The notes beneath the pieces were generated by a model. It ran no database searches and was not told the origin of the DNA. It was given only the letters and a program-made list of their open reading frames with translations. The translations under genes were made by a program, and so were the position numbers. From NCBI GenBank assembly GCA_019096065.1, contig JAGUCH010000001.1, positions 8,184,001-8,248,000 on the forward strand: a stretch of DNA of 64,000 nt, read 5' to 3'. The stretch comes from Paracyclopina nana (taxonomy: Eukaryota > Arthropoda > Copepoda > Cyclopoida > Cyclopettidae). Positions 24,501 to 36,400 of this stretch are shown here, piece after piece (the first letter of the stretch is position 1; each line of letters begins with the position of its first letter).

Positions 24501-26602
24501 TATTGCCGTTGTTTTCCGATAAATTTTTCAGTCCGTTGAGAGCGTCTGGATTTTCGGCCACAGGACTTTCCACGTGGATATTTGCTACCTGAATTTTCGA
24601 AGAATATTGATTAGATTAGGCGCTAAAAAGCCGTAGGATTCCACAAAGCCTTCTCATAAAAGCCATAGTTCACAAAAGGAAAGGAAACATATATAACATT
24701 CCCATCCAACACAAAGAATGCTTGCATGACAATCGAATTATGTTTTCCAGAAATAAATATCATCAGCCTATAACTTTGAATGTTTGAGGCTACATACCAC
24801 GATAAAGGAAAAAATAGACAGAAAAAAGGCGGCCCTCCTTTCTTTGCTTACACACTTGCTAGAGCTTGGAAAGCTGAAAGAGCGGGCCAAAGTTCTGGCA
24901 TAACATATCGACTTACCAATACTTTGGCAGCGAACGCTTCCTCGGTAGCAAGGCCATTTTCAAGGGCAAAAGCTTTGATACTCTTGACTTTAACCCTGAA
25001 CTCTTCCAGAAGGGTTTCGGTAGAGGCTAGGAAACTTTCGAATCGATTGGCACTGTCTTCGCCCAGAGCGATGAGCTGATCGAGAGCAGAATTAATTTCC
25101 TTGATTTCATATTGAAGGTCAGACGCAATTTCTGCCGCTTCTCCATTTGATTTGGGAATTGAACGCGATAAAACTTTGTACGAAACTTCAATGGTCTGCA
25201 ATTCACGGTCAAGAAAGGTCGACAACTCGGCGAAACGTGCAATCAGTGACATTTTCCCGACTTTTTCGTTTGTTGATGTTTTGAATTTCAGAGGCAAACC
25301 CTGAGAGTAAAAGAAAATTGCCATGATATTTGAGCTTGAAACTTGAACCAAAAAAGGTGATTAAAAGCTATCTCAGTATATGTGTGCAAAATATTTGTAA
25401 TAGTTCACTAGAAATCAATTAAAATTAGAATTTTCTACAATCGACTGTAATCATGGCACATTGTTTACACTTCCCAATTCAAATATAGCGCGCGAAATTT
25501 TGAGTTTCATAATTTTGAATGGTCGGTATCACAACCTGACTGGATGTTTTTAGGCAGGGCTCAGAGGAGAACTAGCTTAAAATGCTAATTTTGCACTCAT
25601 TAGTTCCTTACTTTTCTTTGGCTTCTACATAAGTTCGATGAAACTGTTGTCAAGCGTAAAGGGAATTTTTAATTAAGAAAACGCATGTACTGATGATTCC
25701 TCTTTTATCCCAACTGTGCAGGTTCTTCTAAAGAGCATTGCCAAATTGCACGCCATATCCTATGCAATTCGTGTCAAGAGTCCCGGCCTTTTTGATGAAA
25801 TTGTAACCTCACTGGAGGCCTCATCCACCATCAGGCGCCAAGTGGATCTAGACAACCGGTCTGTACTGGTTAAGATACTGGAGTCAAGAACCCCTCTGGT
25901 GGAAGAAGGCTGTTACGACGAAGTCATCAGGTCAGTGAGGTCGCAAGCCTCAGAGCTCTACAATAGTCCCATGTTCCCCGTGATTGTCCATGGCAACATC
26001 AAGAACAATTTGGCGTTTCGCTACAACGAAACCTCTGATGTGGTTGGAGTCAAGTTGCCCAGTCTCAGATACGCCTGTGTGGGATCCCCCCTGCTGGACA
26101 TTTATGCTGCCATTTTTAGTCAAGATGCCCAATTTGAAGTGGCCAGCGCCGCCTTCAAAGCGTTTTTGCAAACTTATCATGCGAGCTTTAATGAGGTTGC
26201 CAGTTATCTGCAGGTACAGCTTTGAAAAATCACGACAGCTTAATAATGCATGCTGCCAGGAGAAAATTATGCATGCTACAGTGCGTAATGCAAGCTAAAG
26301 TGAACTTGTATCGATTTAAGGTCAACATGGGAGAGAGCGGTCAGTTCAGCCTAACTTCCCTCGAGGCTGCCTTCAAAAAATACGAATTGACAGGCATGAT
26401 AATATCCTCGGTGAAGAGGTCCACTGTGGAGCTGGGGCGCAGCTGCAGCGTCGGGGGCCGTGATATGATATTCATGCTCCGAGGGCAAAATCTGGACGAC
26501 CTCGGCAGTGACCTGAGCAAACTAGCCCTTGATATTCCATTTAGTCATGACGAGGAGGATGACGAAGATTTGCTGCTCATGGCATCGCCATCCAAAAAAT
26601 GA
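21544..26602 (+). CDS. Ecdysteroid-kinase-like (CHK-like) pseudokinase with long disordered N-terminus
   Basis: Proposed exons: 21544 to about 21953 (or 21933), about 22455/22471-23001, 25722-26213, 26321-26602. The last two and the 23001|25722 junction are phase 0. Residues from LDWKHTQ across that junction into VLLKSIAKLHA match the EcKinase motif 'LD-x-x-H...LAKLHA'. The C-terminal region has the brenner-like loop VHGNIKNN, where active members have HGD, and KLPSLRYACVGSPLLDI where they have DFQ-x-ARYG..DL. The catalytic Asp and the metal-binding DFQ therefore look lost. The first about 300 residues are Ser/Arg/Pro-rich and low complexity (RRWSLDN, RTRTLSLDED) with no recognisable N-lobe. 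The protein ends in an acidic tail. The 2.7-kb intron hosts the SKA3-like gene on the other strand. The exon 1-exon 2 junction is ambiguous; two separate genes remain possible. Confidence 0.55.
23257..25252 (-). CDS. SKA3-like spindle and kinetochore protein
   Basis: Two exons, 25252-24917 and 24588-23257, phase 0, giving 555 residues. Exon 1 is a helical coiled-coil start (MSLIARFAELSTFLDREL...) whose spacing fits the SKA3 N-terminus that packs with SKA1 and SKA2. FLASTETLLEEF...IKAF...NGL aligns by eye with the human stretch before residue 105. Exon 2 is disordered and full of SP/TP sites in degenerate repeats: SPVLPTLKTLDLASILGKQ-type, TPELPVFQSKEGKLLSAQ-type and SPEIPILHSSEANVRLSAK-type units. 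In vertebrate SKA3, Cdk1 sites in the disordered tail recruit the complex to NDC80. The protein is longer than human SKA3 (412). It lies wholly in an intron of the opposite-strand gene. ATG 25252 fits the family; the frame is open further upstream. Confidence 0.62.
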
Positions 26603-27445
26603 TGATCAAATTAATTGTCCTACAGTAGCATATTTTTTGGTGACCTGCCGTAAGAGTAACGCAACATTCCAGTATTTTTTATTTGCGATGCCGTTGTTAG
26701 CACAATGGGGCATCAATGCGATCCTTATTTGTTCAGAGACTTCTCTTAACGTAGAATTTGATCCACCCATACTGACACGCTCCCAATGCGCCCAAAAATC
26801 ATCATCAGAATGTAACTCAGTATTCCGACATTACCAGAGAATATTTTGAAATCGTCGAGTGATACTTCAATAATTATTGCTGTGCACGTTGCATTTCCCC
26901 CCTGATATAAAATATTATCAAAAACCCAATTATTTAGTTTAGAACAAGAATAAATTAACACATTAAAACAAAAAAGGCTTTCTCTCGTGTAGTTTCCCGT
27001 CACGTCACTGCAGATAACGATGGGAACATATTCGGCATGTAAAAAAGCCTAGCTCTCACTAAAGTGATGTGAAGAGGTGCAAGAGAAAGTCGAGGCCGTT
27101 GGAGCTCATAAGCCTCTCTACTTTTTTATGAAGCCCAGGGGCTTTATGGGTGAAAAATACTATTTCGAACTAATGCGATAACGCGCCTTTACGAGCACCA
27201 CAATTTCTTCCAGGTGTAATTGGTTCCCAGAAAAAGGATGTTGTTTATGAGACCTGTTTCCCCCTCCCATGCTCCAGTGTCCCTTTGAGACTCACATTGC
27301 GTAAAGGAGAGGCGCAGTTAGCAAGCTAGACAAGGGTTTTTAACAGCGCACTTTCCCGGGCTGAATTAAATATCTCTCAAAGGGGTCGTCGTCTCTCTTC
27401 TTATATTGTTGCATTGTGGATGTGTTGCAAGTGTAAAAATTGTGC
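26603..27445. other. Short region between convergent 3' ends
   Basis: Separates the stop of the kinase-like gene (+) from the stop of SZT2 (-). No gene or repeat is seen. It should contain both 3' UTRs. Confidence 0.5.
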
Positions 27446-30400
27446 CTAAAATAACATTGATTTCTGATCAGTCCACACGTGGTAGCAAATATCGTTGAGC
27501 ACAGCTTCAGCAATTTCATATGTGGCCATCTTGACGGTAGCATAATTGGGGCCTAGATCCACATATCGGTTGATGACCATTATGTCTGCTCGTTTCGGCT
27601 CTAGAGTGATCACAGTGGCCATGTCTATGTAGTCATCGTGCAAGAGCACATAATGCTCGATTCCGTTGGGGCCGGCCATTACTCGCAGATTCTTCTCGTA
27701 CTTCGAGGCTAATAGCGCGATGAGGCTTTTGAACCAGCCCATAGGGCGGCCTTTAATGATCGAGGCCACTACGTTCAATTTGGTGAGCTGTTCTGAGTGG
27801 ACAAAGGCCAAGAGCTCCGCAAAGTCAGCAAAGGTGCACTCACCGTCGTGTAAAGATTTCCAGAGCTGGTCTCTTCGACAATGCACACTAGCCTTTCTGA
27901 AGACGGAGGCCAGCTCGGCCTCTGTCATGGATGCCTGAAGACGAATGACAGCCTCCATGGACTGCTCGTGGGTTGAGAAATAGCCCACGTAATCGACGGG
28001 CTCCTTGCAAATGTCCGTTGTGCTTGAGGCTGTTATTTGGAGCATCTGGCCGAGGTCGACGTCAGGCTTGACCTCCATGACATCTGAGGGGGGCGTGTTG
28101 ACCGTACGGAAAATGCCACTTTGCTGCGCATTCACGTAGCTCGTGGGGTACAACTCCTTGCGGCATATGATGATGATGTATTTGAGCCTCAGCTGGTTGT
28201 CCGGGTCCGCCGCGGCCTCGCGGTCTAGACTGATGACAAGTGTGACATCGACATCATCTGTGGTCTTCCTGAACTGGTCAGGGAACTTGAAAGACAATTG
28301 GCACCTGCAAAATCGATTATCATTTGAGCTGAGCTTGGCATCGTTTTTTCACAAAATTGCGCGATGTTATCATACCTTGTATGCCTAACGAGTGCGTACT
28401 CGTTATCGAACTCCGAGGCATTGGCGTCTATGTACAGAGGCTCCATGCGAAGAACCCTGAACTGATAAGTGGCCTCGTGACTCAACACATAGTTGTAAAG
28501 TTGATCGGCTTTTATCCACTCTTGGGTGCACGGAATCGTCACAGAGCCGGCGTGGATGGAGTTGCGGGCATAATTTGGGCCTTTGCTGTAGTACATCATA
28601 AAGTCCTCGAGAAAGTGGACCAAATGGAAGCCTTTCCTCAGGTTCGGCTTTCCAGCTGCCAAGTCACGAATTGTCCGCAGGTGATGATCGAAGCTGAAGG
28701 AATGCAAGTGAAGCATTTTTTGAGACTGAAAAGGAAAAAGGCATGATGAAGAGTCAATTGTGAAGGGGGACTTTTACGGTAACTACTGACCTCAGCAATT
28801 TCCCTAGTGAGGCTACTTTTTCCCAAGGCGGAGGAGTAGCCTCTGGACATTTGAGGAACTCGATTGACCTCGAGGACATACATTTTGAGGAAAACAAATG
28901 GCTCACAGACGCCAATTTCAAAGAGCTGCAAGCCATTATTTGTGCTTCGCTTCACGTAAATGGAGGCACCAATGCCTTCTTCCAAGTCAGGCCTTAATTT
29001 GGCTTTTGCCCTTGACGAAGAGGACCGACTGGAGGAAGAAGCCCCAAAAAAGGTTCCTCTTTTCTTTTCTCGCCTCCCATCCTCCTTGTCAGCATCTTTT
29101 TTCCCCTTATCCACTGGCTTAATCCTGCAAAATAAAAAAAAGGAAGCTCTCGTAAATGAAAAGAAGCAGCATCGTCTAGTCTACTTTACAGCAACCTTCT
29201 GAAGACGCGACCAGCTTTTAAAGACCAGCCGCATTTCACGCCTCCCTTTCAAAGCACTCACCAGCTAGCTAGAGCCTAAATTGAGCAAGCTTAAAGCTCC
29301 TCAAAGAGCTATCCCTTTCTTCTTAATAACAAAACGAAAGCTACACTACTTTCCTCACGCGAAAATTTGAGCCTAAATGCTACACAACAGAAGAGCAGGA
29401 AAAGGGAAACAATCCATAATTCAGCCTTTTGTTTTTGACTAGTACCTTGAAAATCCCAAGCTCTGCAGGTATCGAACATAGTCCAAGATGTACAGGGACA
29501 CAGTGGTGGCGTGCTCTCGCTCCTCAAGTGGGTTCGTTCTCAGCTTCTTCTTGCCCGACTCTGAGCCTCGCGTGGAAGGCAAAAAGTGAGACTCATTAGT
29601 AACCTCCCCGAGCATATTAATCCTCAGCCTCGTCGAATGAGCGTCGTACCTCCATTTGGGCAAAAACAGCAACGGGGTGTAGCAAAAGGCCACGAGATGG
29701 GAGAACTGCTGCAACTTGAGCAAATCATCGTGTCTCATCACATCCTGATTTGTCTTCTTGTCATCGTCCCAGTACAGCTTTTTGGCCTTGGCCTTCAAAC
29801 TTTCTCTCGAATAGGCCAAATAGTCCAACAGTTGGCGACCCTGCCTCGAAGTCACATCTCGTTCGATGGAGTAGGCGCTTAGTTGCAGCCTTTTCAAAGG
29901 CTTCGAATCAAATAGGAAGTTGTCCAGAGTACGACCGCTTTTTTTCTCAACCTCGGGTTCGAGCAGGCTGATGTTGGGCTCGTTTTTGCTATTCAGGCTG
30001 GGAGGAGAGGAGGATTTGATCAGCGCCTCGACAAGGTTGTCCCGACCTCGAAAAACGTTAGCGCCTTTCTTCTTCGACTTTGCCCGGTAAAATGCGACGT
30101 TGCGGAAAATGCCACATTTCGAGGCCACAATGGATATGCACAAGGCTGACCGTGCGTTGAACCAATGTCCAAAGTTTGACACTTGTTTGCTTAGCCTGTC
30201 AACCACGTCCCTAGAGCAATTGTAGCTGAACAATTGGACCTTGTTGGGCGCAACGTATCCCAGGAGAAGCCTTTGTCTCGGTATAAATGCTGTTTTCGGT
30301 GAAGGGGGCAAGATGTTATCATCCTCGTCATTGTTTTCATGGCTTGATTGGTTATTGTTGGCCTTGCTAGTCGAGGCCAAAACAACGAGAGGCTGAAAGC

Positions 30401-33400
30401 GTTGTAGAGGCCTCATTTCTTTGGGCGCGAGGTCATCTGCCTCACAATTGAGGCTCCTGCAGCAGTTTTTCCAGTGCTTGAAATTCCTGCCCACGAGGAT
30501 GAAAGAATCTTGCAACCTGATCGCTCCTTCCTCCGCCAAAATTGGCACATATCCATGGCTGCGTTCACACGGCACGTACAACTCGTGCTGACTCAGTTGG
30601 AAAGCCTTCACGGTGACATCACTGATGGCTAAGTTCACCTGTCGAATTAATTCTCGCATCGAGTTCAACGGGTTCTGATAGGCACTAAAATCTGCCTCGT
30701 TGTAGCTCAAGGAAACGGCGCGCAGTTTGAGGCCAACCTCGAGCCAGTCTCTGGCGAAGTCGATGAAACCTTCGTCGAGACAGGAGTGAGGGACATCACT
30801 CGGGCCAGGAAATATCCGCGAGGTAACGATGTCGTTTGGCAGCACAAAAAACTCCATCACGACCTCCCAAAGGGCATGAGCTGCAATGGACCTTAATTTT
30901 TCTGCCATTTCCTCTATGTCAATGCGACCCTGCTCCCAGATGCGAAATTGCAAAATTATGCAGTCTTCATCCAACAACGAACCAGACGTGATCTGATCGA
31001 CCTCAATGAGTTTAGAAAGCTCTGCTGCCTTAAGTGAATTAGAGCCCGTCGTCTTCGTCGCCGTCGTCGTGGAGGCCATTTTTGGCTGCTGTTTGTTGGA
31101 ATGCAAGGCCGCGCCGTGGCCATCAACAAAAGTCATTGAGATGCAGGCAAGGCCTCGGCGACCACCGCTGACCTTGTTAAAAAGGAAAATGTCAGCGCTA
31201 GGCACGTCAATTCCATCCACGGTGTCTTTGAAGAACACCCGTCTTGAGTGGTATTTGGGCACAATAGCCACCTGGTGCACAATATTTTGCCTCAAATAGT
31301 ATTGCAAGGCCTCCAAGTACGGCGACACTCCAGAATCGACCTTAAACCTCAGTACCTAAAAATGTAAAAATATAGTATTCGATGATGATGATTGTGGAGG
31401 ACAGCTGGCAGATTTACCTGGCTGGGAAGACTGTTGTGCTTCTGCAAAAAGAGGACATCCTCAGGCATCAATTTGCACATGGGATTCCGTTGCAGCACTG
31501 TCGATAAGATCTCAACCACTTTTTCGTTGAGCCTATGGTGCAGGAACTTCATGCAGTTCTCCTCAATATCCGGGCCAACAGGTTGGATGCCGAAGACCTT
31601 GAGCTCGATCCGGTCTTCAGGCCTTCGATCGGCGCTTTCAAAGTCATAGAGCAAGGCTGACGATGACATGGACATGGAGGAGGAGCGGGAAATGCACTCG
31701 ACCTCGTAGTTTTTGCAAAATGTGTTGGCAATCACCTCGTAGATTTTGAAGTAAAAAGTCACCTCGCGGTCGTCTCTGTAGGCAAACATGTTCTTCCGAT
31801 TGGTCACTGCAAAATTATTCAAGGCCAACTTCACAGCGTGGAAGCCCCTGCTGCCGTGGGCCGAATGGCCTTGAGAGAGCTGTTCCCTTAGCCGAGGATG
31901 GAGTGGAATGTCAGTCTCCCAAACGAGTGGACAAGAAAAGAGTCCAGGCTTGACATTGAGGTTGGCCTCCAAATAAGCGGCTTCAGTCTCGTTCTCCACC
32001 AAAGTCCAAGCCTCTTCATTAGACTCTGGCTCAAGCAAGCGATTGCAGATTTTGGTCTCGTACAGGTCGTTCAGCAAGTGAGCCTGATTGGTTTTATGGG
32101 CAAAACTTCGAATCTCGTTGGCGATGAGCTGCTGGGTCTGCCTCCACGGTAAAAGCGCCTCGAATTGGCCTTCTCGGTATTGGAAGAAAATTTCGGCCGC
32201 AGCCTCGCTGATGCTCACAATGAGCCAAAACTGAGGCCGCAACCGCTTTCGGTTTTGGCTCGGATTTTCACACCAGACAAACACTTCCGATTCATTGTCA
32301 GAATTATTCATCAGAGCTGCAGCGCCAGCAGAGAGCTCTGAAGAAGGGGAACCAACGCTGAAACGCGCCTCCTTCACTGGACTCAATTGGAACTTGCGAC
32401 TTTCCGGAATTTCGATGACCTCGTCGCTAATGTCAATGATGTCTTCTTCTTCTTCATCGTGCAAGAAGTAGCAATATTCGCCCACCTCCACTTTTCTCCA
32501 CCCACTTATTTTGAATTGCTCAAAGTAGTCGAGGAACATTTTGTGGCTGATTTCGTGGCCGAACACGTATTGCAGAGGGATGGTTTGAGTTGAGCAGCCA
32601 GGCTTCCCATCAGAGTTTCTTATGTGGTCAGCCACAGTTTTCAATGTGGTCTCAGTGATCTGAAGGGCGTGAGTTGTCAATGCGTAAGCAATTTCATCGC
32701 TAATCATCCATTTGATGTCAGAGATGGCCGCTCTAAGAGCCTCTTCTTGGCCAGAAGATAGCCCAAACGATTCATTTATACAACCTGAAAAATAATTTTT
32801 ATGTGTTTTTCATAGCTATGTACATAAAAAAGTATCGAGCTATAAAAAGAGACCAATCTGGAAAATGTCAATTATCGTCACCTATTTTTTTTCTATGAAT
32901 ATAATGAAAGTATATTTCCAGCCATTTATGTACAAGAAGCCTACAAATAATTTTTTGCTACAATTTTTTAGATTTCAGCAATTTTATAGTCTGCACTATA
33001 CTTAGAGTGTAAACGTAGTACCACTCCACAGTGGTTCAAAATCCCTTCTAGACGCGCACGGGGAAAAAACTCGCGAAATCGTCGAAGTCAATTTTCATAG
33101 GGCTCTAAGCTAAAAATTGACTTTCAGAGCTCCCAATTCCGCACATTTCCGCAGCCAATTTTGATGAATAATCATTAAATGGGGTCTGATTATCATGATA
33201 GCAATAATATCTAAATGTCATTCAATGTCAAAGGAAAGTTATAGAATCCTGAAAGTAGGCAAAATTGGCTGTTCTACTGTTTTTCCTCATGGAAACTTTT
33301 TCAAACAAATTTTCATTTTAAAGATGAATTTCAACTCTTTTCTGTCATTTTTCACTAATTTGAGCTATTTTCATGGCTAAGAAGCTCTCCCAAAAAGAAT

Positions 33401-36400
33401 CTGAAAATTGGCGTCAAAATGAGAATTTGGCGATTTGGCGGAATTTCACATGAGCGTGAAAATGGCTTTTTGAACCACCGTGCACTCAGAATTATTTTCA
33501 AAAGAAATGAGACAGCATTGTTTTTCCAGTCCCCAATGTGTTTGCTTTGTTTTCCGAAAAATAATGTTGCTTTCAATAGATATTTCTCAGAAATCAGTTG
33601 CTCCAATCTGTGAAGAAAACAGGTCCGGGCTAGAATCCTGGTCTAATTAAAGCATCAAAGATTCCTTCATATTCCAGCATATAGCTAACCATGCTAACCA
33701 ATTCTATCAAGCGAGAGATTCTTGAAAATAGACCACAAACATAAATATGTGTGAGAATTGCTTTGTGTTTTGGCAAACCACCCCTGAGGCAGTAGCAGGT
33801 TTACGCAACAAAGCAAAAGAGAGATACAAATCGCACCTCCTCTAAGAATAGCATTATTATTTATATAACGTAACAAGGTTCTGTCCCTAACCAGATTAGG
33901 CGGCTCGGCATATCCCCTTCAAACCGTTTCAACCTTCTTCCCTTTACGCCCTAAATTGAAGCTATGTCCAAATCGACCAAGATTGGTCCAAATAGAATAT
34001 AACGCCTAGAGCTGCTGCATGCAGTACACGCGCAACTTGAGTTAGCGCGCTCATCGGGGGCCCACCTTAGAATGTCGTATATATTGACCGCACTCAAGGC
34101 AACACGCTTCATTCGCTTGCGAAGCATCAAATCATCACCATGAAGTTTCTGGTAAGACAAGCCTGAAAAAACCTTTGTCCACACCAGTGGTCATTCTTAT
34201 TTCTTTGTCATAGGTCGTCGTAGTTCTCGCCCTTGCCGCCTTAGTGAAGGCTGAGCCTGAAGCCGACCCAGCTTACTTGTATGGAAGATACTATGGTTTT
34301 GGTCCCTCCTATTATGGCTATCCAGGACTCTACAACGGCTTTTACGCCCGTTCTGGATACGGTTACGGACTCCCCGGTCGCAGCTACACTCAAGTAGACC
34401 GTCTGCACAAGCGTGAGGCTGATGCTCAAGTTCTCCTGAGCACTCCTGCCTCCACCCTCCCCCTTGTCTACAACAACCTTTTCAACGCCCCTCTGGTCTA
34501 CAACACCCCTCTGGTCTCTGCCCCTGCACCAGTGGTCTACAACACTCCATTGGTCTACAGCAGCCCCGCAGTTGCTCCTGTGGTCTACAACACCCCCGCA
34601 GTGGCCCCTGTGGTCAACAGTGCCCCTGTTCTTCAAGCCAGGCCCTACACCCCCTTTGACTGCGTCACAGTCGAGGGATGCGCGGTCAGGACATTGAAGG
34701 AGGCCGGACTTGCCAAGAGGGAGGCCGAGGCCGACCCCGAGGCCGAGGCTGAGGCCGAGTCACTCTTCTACGGTTACTACGGTGGCCTCTACAACAACTT
34801 CTATGCCAGATACAACGGCTTCTATGGAGGATTCCCTTATGGATACAACTATCCCTATGCCTACAACTACCCTTATACCTTCCCCAGCCCCTACAACTAT
34901 GCCCCCGTGGCTGCCCCTGTTGCCACCCCCGTGGTGCAAGAAGCTGCCCCCGTTGTCTACAACACTGTTGTGCCTGTTGCTCCCCGCGTCGCTCCCGTTG
35001 TTGAGGAGGTTGCCAAGCCCGTGACTTACACTCACTTGGGAGCCCACCCCATCCACCCTACCACCGTTCTGGAGAAGACCAGCCGCGTCGTTGGCCACAC
35101 CGTTTATTAAGCTGTTATTTAGGAAGTCGCCAAAATACCATTTGATGCTCAACCAAACCAATAAATCTTGCGTTATCAAGATGTCCCAAGAAATTGAACC
35201 ATGTTAGCGTAAGCTATCGCTTTCCAGCGCGATCAAGATCAAAATTTAATTTTCGCTCGTCAACTTTTTTGAACGAGCTTAAAGCAATGAAAGCTGATAA
35301 AATTACTCTACCTCTGATATTAAGCTTAGCCTAGTTGAAAGATAAAAGGCTCAAAAGAAAAACGCTAAATAGGAACTTACTATCGGTGGGGAAATTTTCC
35401 ATGCCATCTGAGCTGTCTGTCTCGTCACCAGTGGGATTAAAGGACAAATTGGAGCACATTGAAACACTCCTCATGCGGTCTGGTGCCAAGTTCATCTTCT
35501 TTCGGCCCCCTATCGGGAAAGTGGTGTCGAGCGGCAAAGTGATGGAGAGTAGGTCCAACGACACACTCAGCTTAGAAAGGTCCAACTCTTTGAGGCTCCC
35601 TTCGTCATTCGATACAATTATGGATTTGAACAGGTCAATTAGGCAAGTTGGGAGCTGAGAAATTGGTGACGTCATCATGGTTTCTTTCCCGTGACGAATT
35701 GTGATGGAGACTTGAAGAAAAAGGGGAGAAAAGTCGACAAATTCATCTTTCGACTCATTGAGGTCACTCTGGTCAGAGCAGGCGTTGGATATGAGTGACA
35801 AGGAGCTGGCTGCTGCGTCTTTTTTCATATTGGTAGCTCCACTCCGGGAAACGCTACTTGAAATCTCGTTGTCTTCGTCCTCTTCGGCCATCATTTTCAT
35901 CTTGGACACCAGATCTTCGTCATCAACAGTGCTGGATCCGGTGCCACCTGATGAATATAGAAGCAATTGAAGCATCGAAAATAGAACGAAATCATGGTAG
36001 CTTACATGTTTCTTTAGTGTCACGCCTCATCCTCGAAGGCACGGGGTAGAAATCATCCCCCAGGTTGGCCGTCATGTTCGAGGCGGGGCAGTAAAAATAC
36101 AAGTCCAGGGAATGAGGCACAAGCTGAAAAGTGTTGGATAAAATGTCGTGGAACTTCTTTTTGATCACGGCATGATTGCTGTCAAAGTCTGAGCAAGTTC
36201 TCTGAGCCATCAAGTCTTCGAGCGCAAGCAAAAAGGCTTTGCTTGGCACCTCACTAATAGTCGATTCTGAACGACCACTGCCTTGCTGTACGTGGTTGCA
36301 AGTCTTGAGCAAAAAGTCGGTGAAGTGAATCTCTTGGATTGATTCTTCGCAATTGTCAATGGCTGCTTGCACGTCAAAAGAGTGCACGGGGTTGCGCAGC

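Noticed and set aside
26746-27003. 85-codon minus-strand ORF between the kinase-like gene and SZT2
   Set aside because: No motif and no splice partners; likely 3' UTR sequence.
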